Assembly (NCBI GenBank): GCA_035474375.1
Contig: DATINJ010000254.1
Coordinates: 1 to 44,021, forward strand
Direction of reading: 5' to 3'
DNA length: 44,021 nt
Source of the DNA: JANNPJ01 sp035474375
Lineage (GTDB): Bacteria > Actinomycetota > Actinomycetes > Actinomycetales > Kineosporiaceae
Part shown: one piece after another, positions 15,525-25,100 of the stretch
Layout: the number at the start of each line of letters is the position of its first letter
Numbering within the stretch: position 1 is the stretch's first letter
The notes under the pieces: model-generated
Told to the model about the DNA's origin: nothing
The model's input: only the letters and a program-made list of their open reading frames with translations
Database searches by the model: none
Made by a program: the position numbers and the translations under genes

Positions 15525-17261
15525 TCACGATGGTGGGCTCTGCACTGATTCCTTCAGCTTGGCGATCGCGAAGCCCCAGGCCTTGTCGGCAGTCACCTTG
15601 GGTGGCAGCGATACTTCGTCCGGATTGGTGACGACGTCGAGGAGCACCGGACCGGCCGTGCCGAACGCTTCGGTGAGCACGGGATCCAGCTGCTCGGCGT
15701 CCGTCACCCGCCAGGCCGACCAACCCAGGGCTCGAGCCACCGCGGCCAGGTCGGGGTTGGTCAGCACCGTCCCGAACTCGGGCAAGCCGACCTGCTCCTG
15801 TTCCAGCTTGACCATCCCCAACCGGCCGTTGTCGAACACCACGACCCGGATCGGTAGCTGCCGGTCGACGGCCGTGATCAGGTCACCGAGCAGCATCGTC
15901 AATCCGCCGTCCCCGGCCAGCGCCACCACCTGCCGGTCGGGGTAGAGGGCTTGGGCGCCGAGAGCCTGCGGCATCGCGTTGGCCATCGAGCCGAGACCGA
16001 ATGATCCGATCAACTGCCGGTCGCCGCGCATCCGGATGAAGCGGGAGGCCCAGACGGTTGCCATCCCGGTGTCTGTGGTGAACACGGCGTCCTCATCGGC
16101 GACCCGATCGATCACTGCGGCCAGCAGTTCCGGCCGAATCCGTTTGGCCGGGTTCTCCAGCGGCCGCCGGACTTTGGCCAGCAGTTTGCCGGACCGGGAT
16201 CCGTTCGAAGGGCTGACCAATCCTTGCTGGCGTTCCTGCCAGTCGAGGTAGTGCTTGCGGCTCTTCTCCAGATGCTTGCGGTCGCTCTTGGCGGCAACCC
16301 GCTCCGCCAGGATGCGCAAGGCCACCGCGGCATCGGCGACCAGGCCGACATCCACCGGCGTTCGTCGCCCGATCAAGTTGGCGCGAACGTCGATCTGGAT
16401 CGTCTGGGCCTTCTCCGGCAGCCATTCCGGGTACGGGAAGTCGGTGCCGACCATCAACAGCAGCTCCGCACCGTCGAAGGCGGTCTTGCTGGCCGGGTTC
16501 CCGATCAGGCCGCTCTGCCCGACCTCGAACGGGTTCTCGTCCTCCAGCCCAGCCTTGCCCTTGATCGTCAGCACCATCGGTGCGGCCAGCCGATCGGCGA
16601 GGGCCAGAAGTTCATCTCGGGCGCCAGCGGCACCGATCCCGGCCAGGATCGTGACCGTGGACGCCGCATCGATCAGCCGCACCGCCTCCTCGACGCTCTC
16701 CGGAGCGGGGTGTGTCACCGGGCGGGTGGTGACGAAGTGCACAGCTGCCGGGTCGCCAGGGACCTCCAGTTCACCGACATCACCAGGCAAGGTGAGCACG
16801 ACCGGACCGGGTCCGGCGTAGGCGGCGTTCACCGCTTGAACCAGCAGCCGGGGGAACTGCTCCGGAGCGGTGACCGTGGCTCGAAACAAAGCCGCGCTGG
16901 TGAACAGCAGATCGTTGTCGACCTCCTGGAAGAAGTCGCTGCCCAGCTCGGCCCGCGGGACCTGGCCACAGATCGCCAGCACCGGTGCGCGTGATTTCTT
17001 CGCGTCGTACAGCCCGTTGAGCAGGTGGATCGAGCCTGGCCCCACGGTGCCCATGCAGACCGCCAACTGACCGCTGAGCTGCGCTTGGGCACTCGCGGCG
17101 AAGGCCCCGGCCTCCTCATGTCGGACGCCGATCCAATCGATGCCCTGCTGTCGCCGGATCGCATCGGTAACCGGGTTCAGGGCGTCACCGACAACCCCCC
17201 AGACAGTCCGTACCCCGAGCCGCCCTAGGCTCGAAATGATCAGTTCCGCAACGGTAGCCAT
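15525..17261 (-). CDS. poxB: Pyruvate dehydrogenase (quinone), ThDP-dependent
   Basis: Peripheral membrane flavoenzyme that decarboxylates pyruvate to acetate and CO2 and passes electrons to menaquinone. 578 residues. Glu50 in RHEEAGAFAA activates thiamine diphosphate; GDGG at about 450 with FDNGRLG binds ThDP-Mg; GSMANAMPQALGAQA is nearly the E. coli PoxB sequence. The usual three domains (Pyr, FAD, PP) are complete. E. coli PoxB continues about 20 residues further into a lipid-activated amphipathic helix; here the protein ends shortly after WGFAIAKLKESV, so that helix looks absent. ATG 17261 lacks a clear Shine-Dalgarno. It lies downstream of the patatin gene on the same strand (123 bases). 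Confidence 0.92.
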   Translation of the reverse strand: MATVAELIISSLGRLGVRTVWGVVGDALNPVTDAIRRQQGIDWIGVRHEEAGAFAASAQAQLSGQLAVCMGTVGPGSIHLLNGLYDAKKSRAPVLAICGQVPRAELGSDFFQEVDNDLLFTSAALFRATVTAPEQFPRLLVQAVNAAYAGPGPVVLTLPGDVGELEVPGDPAAVHFVTTRPVTHPAPESVEEAVRLIDAASTVTILAGIGAAGARDELLALADRLAAPMVLTIKGKAGLEDENPFEVGQSGLIGNPASKTAFDGAELLLMVGTDFPYPEWLPEKAQTIQIDVRANLIGRRTPVDVGLVADAAVALRILAERVAAKSDRKHLEKSRKHYLDWQERQQGLVSPSNGSRSGKLLAKVRRPLENPAKRIRPELLAAVIDRVADEDAVFTTDTGMATVWASRFIRMRGDRQLIGSFGLGSMANAMPQALGAQALYPDRQVVALAGDGGLTMLLGDLITAVDRQLPIRVVVFDNGRLGMVKLEQEQVGLPEFGTVLTNPDLAAVARALGWSAWRVTDAEQLDPVLTEAFGTAGPVLLDVVTNPDEVSLPPKVTADKAWGFAIAKLKESVQSPPS

Positions 17262-17336
17262 AGCGGAACGCTAGAACCGACCAGCGCTTCAGGCAGGTCG
17301 AGCAGCCTCGGCCGCAGATCCGGCACCGGTCACGGT

Positions 17337-17399
17337 CTCAGGCCGGCGGCAGGCCCCCGACTCAGGCCGGCGGCAGAACCAGACTCAGGCCGGCGGCAG
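17337..17399. repeat. Three direct repeats covering the patatin stop codon
   Basis: CTCAGGCCGGCGGCAG occurs at 17337-17352, 17361-17376 and 17384-17399 without mismatch, at steps of 24 and 23 bases. The third copy holds the last codons and TGA (17385-17387) of the minus-strand patatin gene; the other two lie after its stop, in the gap before poxB. Confidence 0.9.
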
Positions 17400-18236
17400 G
17401 CCCCAGACCACGGCAACCCGGTCGCGGACGGAGGCCGCCTGGGCATGGCCGGCCCTCGCCGAGGCAGCGCGAGCGGCTGGGTCGAGGATGTTCCGGCCGA
17501 TGGCTTTGCGGGCGTTGTCATCCGGGGAAACGACGGCGGTGTGGACCTTTGGGCCGAGCGTGGCCAACTGCTCGGAAATCCGGCCGCTGCGTCGCAGCGA
17601 AGCCGTCATCGGTGCCAACACCACCACCCGCCCGCACCCGGTGGCCAGATCGGCGTTCGCACCCGACCGCACTCCACCATCCACATAGCGGCGTCCGGCG
17701 ATGGTGATCGGCGGCCACACCATCGGCACCGCGCAACTGGCAGCCACCGCATCCACCAGCGGGACGCCGGAATCGCGGTCGAAGACGGTGAAGTCGCCGG
17801 TCTCCGCCTCTACCGCGGTCACCAGCAGCTTGCGGTCCGGCCACTCCTGCTTGGGCAGCCGTTGCTCAATCACCGCGCGGCGCTCGGCTTCCGGCACAGT
17901 GTGGGCGGCCAGCGCCAGCTTGCCCACTCGAGCTCGGGCCCGCTGATCGCCGCCAGGCAGCAGGTTCGCCAGGACGAAGCGGAGCAGCACCGCCGGTCCG
18001 AGTTTGGCGGCGATCTCTCCGGTGGGATCACGCAACTGCTCGGCGTACAGCTGCGACAGCGGAACGCCGGTGGTCAGTTGCGCGCCGACGACGGAACCGG
18101 CGGAGGTACCGATGACCACGTCGGCGTCACTCAGATCCAGGCCCAGGTCGGCCAGGCCGGTCAGGATCCCGAGCTCCCAGCCGATACCGGTGATACCACC
18201 ACCGGCCAGGATCAGTGCCTTGCGCGAATTCTTCAC
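17385..18236 (-). CDS. Patatin-like phospholipase
   Basis: Acyl hydrolase of the patatin fold, 283 residues, acting through a Ser-Asp dyad on lipid esters. Oxyanion glycines AGGGITGIG (11-19), nucleophile Ser45 in GTSAG (43-47) and the Asp of DGG (186-188) are all present. The oxyanion loop lacks the Arg found in many family members. No signal peptide or clear membrane segment, so it should act in the cytoplasm or on the inner membrane face. The C-terminal 50 residues are Ala/Arg-rich. Divergent from the alpha/beta hydrolase gene and upstream of poxB on the same strand; shared transcription with poxB is possible. Confidence 0.9.
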   Translation of the reverse strand: MKNSRKALILAGGGITGIGWELGILTGLADLGLDLSDADVVIGTSAGSVVGAQLTTGVPLSQLYAEQLRDPTGEIAAKLGPAVLLRFVLANLLPGGDQRARARVGKLALAAHTVPEAERRAVIEQRLPKQEWPDRKLLVTAVEAETGDFTVFDRDSGVPLVDAVAASCAVPMVWPPITIAGRRYVDGGVRSGANADLATGCGRVVVLAPMTASLRRSGRISEQLATLGPKVHTAVVSPDDNARKAIGRNILDPAARAASARAGHAQAASVRDRVAVVWGLPPA

Positions 18237-18301
18237 GGGTCTAAACTCCGTCGGTCGGCTCCGAAAGCTGACTCTACCGAGTGACCGACTGGAGCGAGGC
18301 G

Positions 18302-19168
18302 ATGGTGGTCAGATCTTTCACCACACCGCAGGCCGAGACCAGATTCTTCACCGCTTACGACCGGGTTCTGGCTCGCTGGCCGGTCCGAACCGAGTCGTTG
18401 GACTTGGTATCGGAATTCGGCAGCACGCATGCTCAGGTCTGCGGCCCGGAGGATGCGCCGCCCCTGATCTTGCTGCACGGTGGTGGGGCCACCTCGACCG
18501 TCTGGTTCGCCAACGTCGTCGATCTTGCTCAAAGTCACCGGGTGTACGCCATCGACACGATCGGGGACGCCGGTCGCAGCCGGGCAGACGGGCGTCCGAT
18601 CAAGAATCGACAAGACCTGATGACCTGGTTGGACGGCGTCCTGGACGGGCTCGGTCTGCTCGGCGCCGCGCTGGTCGGGCATTCCTACGGCGGGTGGATC
18701 GGACTGAACTACGCGCTGCACGCACCACAGCGGGTGCGGGCGCTCGCCCTGCTCGATCCGACCCAGTGCTTCGCCGGGTTACGGACCGGATACCTGCTTC
18801 GCGCCATCCCGGTGCTGGCGCACCCGACGGTCCGCGGCATGCGCCGACTGCTGTCCTGGGAGAGCGCCGGTGGCGCTCTCGATCCCGCCTGGCTCGAGCT
18901 GATTTCGCTTGGCACCGCTAGCTTTCCGCGGTCCTCGTTGGTGACCGGTCCGCGCCCGGAACCGGAACTGCTGGCCGCTTGTACGGTCCCGACGCTGGCC
19001 TTGTTCGCCGAGCGGAGTCGGGCACATGACGTCGACGTGGTGGCCCGCAGCGCTCGGCAATTGATGCCGCGAGCGCTGATCAGCACCCTGCCGGGAGTTT
19101 CGCATCACCAGATGCCGTTCCAGAAGGCGCCCGAAATGAATCGCGAGCTCCTCAGATTTATCGGCTGA
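18302..19168 (+). CDS. Alpha/beta hydrolase
   Basis: Serine hydrolase of 288 residues. HGGG (59-62) forms the oxyanion hole, GHSYGG (126-131) carries nucleophile Ser128, and GVSHHQMP near residue 265 supplies the catalytic His; the Asp is probably in the strand before AERSRAHDVD. A short lid lies between about 155 and 205. Substrate unknown; the VYAIDTIGDAGRS motif is common in esterases and carboxylic ester hydrolases of this group. I chose ATG 18302 because GGAG lies seven bases upstream; a GTG at 18281 would add seven residues without a good Shine-Dalgarno. Confidence 0.87.
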   Translation: MVVRSFTTPQAETRFFTAYDRVLARWPVRTESLDLVSEFGSTHAQVCGPEDAPPLILLHGGGATSTVWFANVVDLAQSHRVYAIDTIGDAGRSRADGRPIKNRQDLMTWLDGVLDGLGLLGAALVGHSYGGWIGLNYALHAPQRVRALALLDPTQCFAGLRTGYLLRAIPVLAHPTVRGMRRLLSWESAGGALDPAWLELISLGTASFPRSSLVTGPRPEPELLAACTVPTLALFAERSRAHDVDVVARSARQLMPRALISTLPGVSHHQMPFQKAPEMNRELLRFIG

Positions 19169-19346
19169 GCACATCGCCCGGACGGCGAGCGCTCAGCACC
19201 TCGGACCCCGCCCCAGCGATCTTGGTGTCGTCACCGGTGGCGGAATCTTCGTCCGGCGCTATCGTGATCACACGCTCCCTTGATCATGCTCTCGATCGAG
19301 AAGCTCGATCAGTCCTGCTCTTCATCAACGACCCGCGGAGGTACCG

Positions 19347-19553
19347 ATGCGCATACTGACCGCTCTAGTCGTGATCTGGCTCGTTATCGGCATTGCTGCC
19401 GCCGTGCAGCGTGACTATTTCAAGGATGACACGATCACCTGCGCTTCGGCCGGAACAATCGCCGTGACCATTGTGGCTGGCCCGCTGAATTACATCGGGG
19501 CCAACCCCAAGGTGAAATGCCCCGACGTAAAGACGCCGCAGCCCTCGAAGTAA
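19347..19553 (+). CDS. Small conserved membrane protein
   Basis: 68-residue protein. Residues about 3-20 are a single hydrophobic helix (LTALVVIWLVIGIAAA) followed by a short charged loop, a second weakly hydrophobic stretch (TIAVTIVAGPLNYIG) and a Lys/Pro-rich tail. Two Cys (in TCASAG and VKCPD) could pair outside the cell. GGAGG is 6-7 bases before the ATG, so translation is likely. I know similar small proteins in actinobacteria as hypothetical; I assign no function. The 178 bases upstream (19169-19346) contain short palindromes around GATC but nothing I can identify. Confidence 0.7.
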   Translation: MRILTALVVIWLVIGIAAAVQRDYFKDDTITCASAGTIAVTIVAGPLNYIGANPKVKCPDVKTPQPSK

Positions 19554-19588
19554 AACCCTGCACCGGCCACCCGGCCGGTCATCTGATC

Positions 19589-19630
19589 GCGCCTCTACCG
19601 GACCCTCAGTTACGGGTGCGGTAGAGGCGC
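19589..19630. terminator. Bidirectional terminator hairpin overlapping the drrB stop
   Basis: A perfect 12-bp stem pairs 19589-19600 with 19619-19630; four more pairs (ACCC/GGGT) can form inside the 18-base loop. The right arm codes for the last Arg residues of the minus-strand permease and its stop (19606-19608) is in the loop. It also lies 36 bases after the plus-strand small gene, so it can end both messages. Confidence 0.7.
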
Positions 19631-20532
19631 ATTGTTAGTGGACCGAAAACGACGGTGAGGCCCGCCGAGATCAGCAGCACCGTAAGGATGGCCGAGCTGT
19701 CCGGTTCGCCGGCCATCAGCCCGCGCACCGCTGTCGTCAGCACACTCACCGGATTGACGTTCACGAAAGCCTCCAGCCAGGAAGGCATTGTGGTCGGATC
19801 GACGAAGATGTTGCTGGCGAAGCTGAGCGGAAACAGAAACATCATGCTCCACCCCTGCACTGCCGTCGGAGATCGCAGCAGCAACCCGAGCAGAGTCCAA
19901 ATCCAGGACAGCCCGAAGCAGAACACCAGGATCAGCAGTATTGCCGGGACCACACCAGCCACCCCGCCGGGCGGGCGAAAACCAAGGACCAGCCCGAGAA
20001 GAAGGCACATCAGCGAGGCGACGGCGTACCGGATCGCATCTGCCAGCAAGGCACCGACCAATACCGCGGGCGCCCAGATCGGCAGTGAGCGAAATCGGTC
20101 GAACACCCCCTTGGTGATGTCCTGGCTCAACGTCATACCGGTGTAAATCGTAATCATCAGGACTGTCTGAACCAGAATTCCGGGCAACAGGAACTGCAGA
20201 TAGGCGCTCGGTGAGCCGGCCAGGGCTCCGCCGAACAGGTAGGTGAAGAGCAGCGTGAACATGATCGGAAAGATCGTGACGTCGAACAGTTGCTCGGGTA
20301 CATGCTTGATCTTCAGCAAGGCCCGCCAGGTGAAGGACATCGAGGCCGAAAAGGCATTCGAGGGAATCGGTTTAGACTGCCCGGAAATGAGATTCACGAG
20401 CGTGGAGGACGGCGCTCGACCGTTGCCCGCGGCCCGAGCGGCGTCCTCGGTGCCGAGCGGAGCCGGCGCTGCGGCGGGCGACGAGGGCTGCTCGCCGGGC
20501 CCGGCTTGGGGTGAGATGGTCTTCTCGCTCAT
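19606..20532 (-). CDS. drrB: ABC-2 type transporter permease, DrrB-like
   Basis: Membrane subunit of a two-gene exporter, 308 residues. The first 75 residues are hydrophilic and Ala/Pro-rich; six helices follow, with the typical ABC-2 sequences LLPGILVQTVLMITIYTGMTL and GVFDRFRSLPIWAPAVLVG (the latter is the signature of daunorubicin-type permeases). Its start overlaps the stop of drrA by four bases (ATGA, 20529-20532), so the pair is translationally coupled. Likely exports a hydrophobic compound or lipid; the substrate cannot be told, and no biosynthetic cluster is adjacent. Confidence 0.92.
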   Translation of the reverse strand: MSEKTISPQAGPGEQPSSPAAAPAPLGTEDAARAAGNGRAPSSTLVNLISGQSKPIPSNAFSASMSFTWRALLKIKHVPEQLFDVTIFPIMFTLLFTYLFGGALAGSPSAYLQFLLPGILVQTVLMITIYTGMTLSQDITKGVFDRFRSLPIWAPAVLVGALLADAIRYAVASLMCLLLGLVLGFRPPGGVAGVVPAILLILVFCFGLSWIWTLLGLLLRSPTAVQGWSMMFLFPLSFASNIFVDPTTMPSWLEAFVNVNPVSVLTTAVRGLMAGEPDSSAILTVLLISAGLTVVFGPLTMRLYRTRN

Positions 20533-21506
20533 GCGGCACCTACTTCCGATGCTTCGGCGGATTCGGTCGGGTGCCCGGTCAGCGCCAGAAACACCGCGTC
20601 GAGACTTGGTTGCCCGAGGGAGAATTCGCTGACCGCCACGCCGGCCATCGTCAACTGGGTAAGGGCCTCGCCAGCTCGAGCTGGGTCGTCGACCCGGGCC
20701 GAGAGGGCACTCGGATCGGGTTCCAGTTGTACTTGCACCCCGAGCGAGCGGCTGAGCAGCTGCCCGGCCTCGGCCCGTTGATCGGCATCGCGCAACCGAA
20801 CCTGCAGTGTGCCCGAACCGACCGAGGCCTTGAGCTGACTGGGAGTGCCCTCGGCAATCACCTTGCCGTGATCGATCACTGCGATCCGGGCCGCCAGTTG
20901 GTCGGCCTCGTCCAGGTATTGCGTGGTAAGCAGCACCGTGGTGCCACCTGCGACCAAGGCTCGGATCACGTCCCAGACCTGATTTCGGCTGCGCGGGTCG
21001 AGACCGGTGGTCGGTTCGTCGAGGAACATCAGGTCGGGGGTGACGACGATGCTGGAGGCGATGTCCAGGCGTCGTCGCATGCCACCGGAATAGGTCTTCA
21101 CCTGGCGACCGGCGGCGTCGGCGAGCCCGAAGCCAGCCAGCAGCTCATCTGCTCGGGCCCGGCTGGCCGCTCGGGAGTGACCGAGCAGGCGACCGAGCAG
21201 GATCAGGTTCTCCCAACCGGTGAGGTCCTCGTCCACCGAGGCGTACTGACCGGTCAGGCTGACCCGGGCGCGGACTGCAGCGGACTCTCGGACGATGTCG
21301 TGACCGAGTACCCGAGCGCTGCCGCCGTCCGGGCGCTGGAGGGTGGCGAGCATCCGGATCGTGGTGGTCTTGCCGGCGCCGTTCGGCCCCAGCACGCCAT
21401 AAACCGCCCCGGTGGGCACGGCGAGATCGACGCCGTCCACCGCGCGAGTGCGGCCGAACACCTTGACCAGACCCTGCGCGTCGATTGCCAGTGCCGTCGA
21501 TGTCAA
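20529..21506 (-). CDS. drrA: ABC transporter ATPase, DrrA-like
   Basis: ATP-binding subunit for the DrrB-like permease. Walker A GPNGAGKTT (about 40-48), Q-loop LTGQYASVDEDLTG, signature YSGGMRRRLDIA, Walker B LMFLDEPTTGLD and the switch His region in TTQYLDEAD are all present. The C-terminal part ends with SLDAVFLALTGH, the DrrA/CcmA-type tail that couples to the permease. I prefer the TTG at 21506 (MTSTALAIDAQG) with GGGG five bases upstream; the frame is open to a TTG at 21563, which would add 19 residues without a Shine-Dalgarno. The 5' side is divergent from the YciI gene. Confidence 0.92.
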   Translation of the reverse strand: MTSTALAIDAQGLVKVFGRTRAVDGVDLAVPTGAVYGVLGPNGAGKTTTIRMLATLQRPDGGSARVLGHDIVRESAAVRARVSLTGQYASVDEDLTGWENLILLGRLLGHSRAASRARADELLAGFGLADAAGRQVKTYSGGMRRRLDIASSIVVTPDLMFLDEPTTGLDPRSRNQVWDVIRALVAGGTTVLLTTQYLDEADQLAARIAVIDHGKVIAEGTPSQLKASVGSGTLQVRLRDADQRAEAGQLLSRSLGVQVQLEPDPSALSARVDDPARAGEALTQLTMAGVAVSEFSLGQPSLDAVFLALTGHPTESAEASEVGAA

Positions 21507-21674
21507 CTGGGCCCCCTGAGCGACGTTGCCTACCGCAAGCACCGTACGTGCCCGCACCGACAATCAGCGACCGGTTTTCGGCACACCAACCGCGTCCAGC
21601 AATCGGCCGTCGATGGGTCAGGACGCGAAGCGATGAGTAGAGTCGCAAAATCCGCCAAGGTCTGGAGCCTGCCC

Positions 21675-21962
21675 GTGCCGTTCTTCGTCGCCAGTTACGA
21701 GTACACCGCCGATCTGGAGGCCCGCCTTGCGGCGCGGCCCCGGCATCGAGAATTCCTCCGCGGGCTGAGCCCGGCCCTGGTAGCCAGCGGGCCGACCGAC
21801 GCCGACGGCGCAATCCTGATCTTCGAGGCCGAATCGGCCGAGGCGGTCGCCGCCCTGCTCGATCCTGATCCGTTCCAGGCCGAGGGGTTCATCAGGGAGC
21901 GCAAGGTGATCGGGTGGACGCCGGTGATGGGTCACTGGGTGGAGTCGGGGCTGATCGCCTGA
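21675..21962 (+). CDS. YciI-like protein
   Basis: 95-residue protein of the YCII superfamily, a dimeric ferredoxin-like fold related to muconolactone isomerase; catalytic role unproven. It starts PFFVASYEYTADLEARLAARPRHREFL, with the Arg-x-x-His pattern of the family, and ends in a strand-rich half containing DPDPFQAEGFIRERKVIGW, where the DPF segment is the usual C-terminal marker. I chose GTG 21675 (GGAG seven bases upstream); ATG 21633 is in frame and would add 14 residues. It lies opposite to drrA across a short gap. Confidence 0.85.
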   Translation: MPFFVASYEYTADLEARLAARPRHREFLRGLSPALVASGPTDADGAILIFEAESAEAVAALLDPDPFQAEGFIRERKVIGWTPVMGHWVESGLIA

Positions 21963-22134
21963 CGTCCATCCGCCGTCCGGTTGATTTGCTCGACCAGTCG
22001 TCTGACCTGCTGATTCGCCCGATTCAGGTGACCGGGCAGTAATCCCCTCGGTGGCTCAGCCCGATGGCTATGGTGGCTCTCGGTCACGGCACCCCGCACC
22101 TTGGGGTCGAGGGCGAACGGGCGATGGGGGAAGA

Positions 22135-25100
22135 ATGCGACGGCTGTCGGTGCTTGCGGTAGGAGCCTTGGTCTCTAGCCTCGCGGGGTTGGCCGGCGTA
22201 TTGCCGGCCGCAACCGCTGCGCCGGCGGTTGCGAACGATGGGCTCACCGTTTTCGTCGGTGAACTCGACGGCGCTCAGTACAGCCGCCTGTCCGCTCTCG
22301 GCATCGATCGCGATGAGATCACCACGGTGAAGGCGCGCGCCAAGCACAAGGTCGGCGTCGAGGTGGTGCTCACCCGTGGGCAGGCGGCCAAGCTGCGCGG
22401 CCAAGGGCTGGCGCTGACCGAGAAGAAGGTCGCCGGGCAGGCCGTCTCGAAGAAGCTCAAAACCGCCGCAGCAAGCGGGTACACGGTCTTCCGCTCGTAC
22501 AGCGAAGCGGGCGGCCTCAAAGCTGAACTGGTCAAGACGGCGGCCGAGAATCCCAGCCTGGCCAAGCTCGTAGTGATCGGAAAAAGCTTGCAGGGCAAGG
22601 ACATTGTGGCCGTGAAGGTGACGAAGAACGCGACCAAGGTACGCGACGGATCACGCCCGGCGGTGCTCTACTCCGCTGCCCAGCACGCCCGGGAATGGAT
22701 CACCCCGGAGATGGATCGTCGCCTGTTGCACCACTATCTCGACAACTACGCCACCGACCCGGCGATCAAAAAGATCGTGGATACCACCGAACTCTGGTTC
22801 GTGCCGGTCGCCAATCCGGACGGCTACGACTTCACATTCACCGCGGACCATCGGCTGTGGCGCAAGAACCTGCGGGACAACGATGGTGACGGCCAGATCA
22901 CCGCCGGCGCCGACGGCGTCGACCCGAACCGCAATTACCCGACCAACTGGGGCTACGACAACGAGGGGTCCTCGGCCACACCGGCCAGCGAGACGTATCG
23001 CGGACCCGCTCCGGCGTCCGAACCGGAGACCCGGGCTCTCGATGGGCTGATGGCGAAGGTCAAGCCGAAGTACCTGGTCAACTACCACTCGGCCGCAGAG
23101 CTACTGCTTTATGGGATCGGCTGGCAGGTCGCCACCCCGAGCCCGGACGACGAGATCGCCAAGGCGCTGGTCGGGGACGACGAGACCCCGGCCGTGCCGG
23201 GGTACGACCCGGACATCTCGGCCGAGCTCTACACGACCAATGGTGAAACCGACGACCACGCCGGTACTGCCTACGACACCATTGCTTTCACCCCAGAGAT
23301 GTCGACCTGCCAGACCGTCAGTGCGATCGATCCGGGCGACGCCTTCGAACCCGAAGACTGTGCCAGCGTGTTCAACTTTCCGGACTCCGAGGCGCTGATC
23401 CAGGCGGAATACGCGAAGAACCTGCCCTTCGCCCTCTCGGTGGCGAAGTCCGCTCAGGATCCGGACGACCCGGTGTCGTCGATCGGCCGGCAGGCACCTG
23501 ATTTCGAGGTCGACTCGTTCGACGTCTCGTACGGTGACCCGCAGACGGTGGCGGTTACCGCTCGCCGGGCCCTGAAAGGGCTGAAGCTCAACTACTCGAT
23601 CAATGGTGGCCGGATCCGGCGGACCAGCACCAAGGAGTGGAAGGGTGGCGAGCGCTACGGCGACACCGGTAACAAGTACTACGCCGAGTTCCGTGGTGAG
23701 GTCCGTGGCGCCGACGTCGGTGACAACGTAGAGGTGTGGTTCACCGGGCGCCGATCACGGAACGCGGCCGCCGGGGCGTCCAACAGCCGGTCGTTGGAGC
23801 GACGGGAACAGCAAAGCAAGCACTTCACCTACACGTTGGCGCAGCAGAGCAAGGCCAAGGTCGTGGTGATCGCCAACGAGGACTACGAAGGGGTCAACCC
23901 GACGTACCCCGGTTCGGTAACCGCACCCAAGTACGCGCAGGGGTACGTCGACGAGCTCAAGTCCAAGGGCATCGACGCCGTGGTCTGGGACGTGTCCAAG
24001 CAGGGCGTGCCACACCCGCTCGGCGTCCTGGATCACTTCAAGGCCGCGGTCTGGTACCTGGGAGACAACCGCCTCACCCAGGACCCGGAGGACGAGCAGA
24101 CCAGCTTCCTCGGCACTGAGCAGTCAGACCTTGCGGTGGCCGAGAGGCAGCAATACCTCACGCTGAGCGTTCGGGACTTCCTGAACGAGGGCGGCAAACT
24201 GCTCCACACCGGGGAGACGGCCGCGTACTACGGCCAGCTCGGATCCCCCTTGGGTGGCATCTACTACGGTCTGGACGGCGCGCCGGACCAGGAGTGCGCC
24301 GTCACGGACGATCCGTTCTCGGACTGCCTCCTGCTGGCGGACGACTTCAGCCAGTACTACCTCGGTGCGTACGGCCGTGCCTCGACCGAATCGCCAACCG
24401 GTGTGATCGGCACCGGCACGCCGCTCACCGGCGCGGCGGCGTCCTTCGGTGGTCCGGCTGCGGCCGACAACCCGCTGAACGAGCCCGGTTCCTTCACGGT
24501 CACCAGCGACGTCCTCCCGCCCGCCCAGTTCCCGCAGTTCAAGAGCAGTGCTGCGGCGGCTTACAAGGGTGCCGCCGGTGGAGCCTTCGATCCGGTGGCG
24601 GGCGACTGGTTCGTCGGTGGCGTACATGCGAACGACGCCTACACCCGGCTGGCCCGGACCGTCGACCTCGGATCCGTCACCGCGGCGCAGACGCCGGCCC
24701 TCGACTTCGCCCTCTCCTATGACACCGAACCCGGCTACGACAATGTGATCGTCGAGGCACACACCGTGGGCAGCGCCGATTGGACGACGTTGCCGGAGGC
24801 CAACGGGCTGACGGACAGTACAGTGCCGCAGGACTGTGGCGACGCCTTCCTGATCGCTGAGCATCCGTTCCTGAGTCACTATCTGACCCAAGGCGAAACC
24901 GATTGCACGGCGACCGGAACGACCGGATCGTGGCACCGTCTGAGTGGTAACTCGGGCGGTTGGCAGCAGGTTTCGTACGACCTGTCGGCCTACGCCGGCA
25001 AGCAGGTCGAGGTGGCGATCAGCTATGTGAGCGACCCGGCCTCCGGCGGCGCCGGGGCTTTCGTGGACGACACCCGGCTGATGATCGGTGGGACGCCGAC

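Noticed and set aside
19606..21506. Drug-biosynthesis cluster around drrAB
   Set aside because: No polyketide, peptide or glycosyl biosynthesis genes nearby; DrrAB-like exporters are common without one.
20511..21674. Long plus-strand frame opposite drrA that runs into the YciI gene
   Set aside because: It mirrors the complete, motif-rich drrA gene on the minus strand. Only the part from 21675 resembles a protein family.
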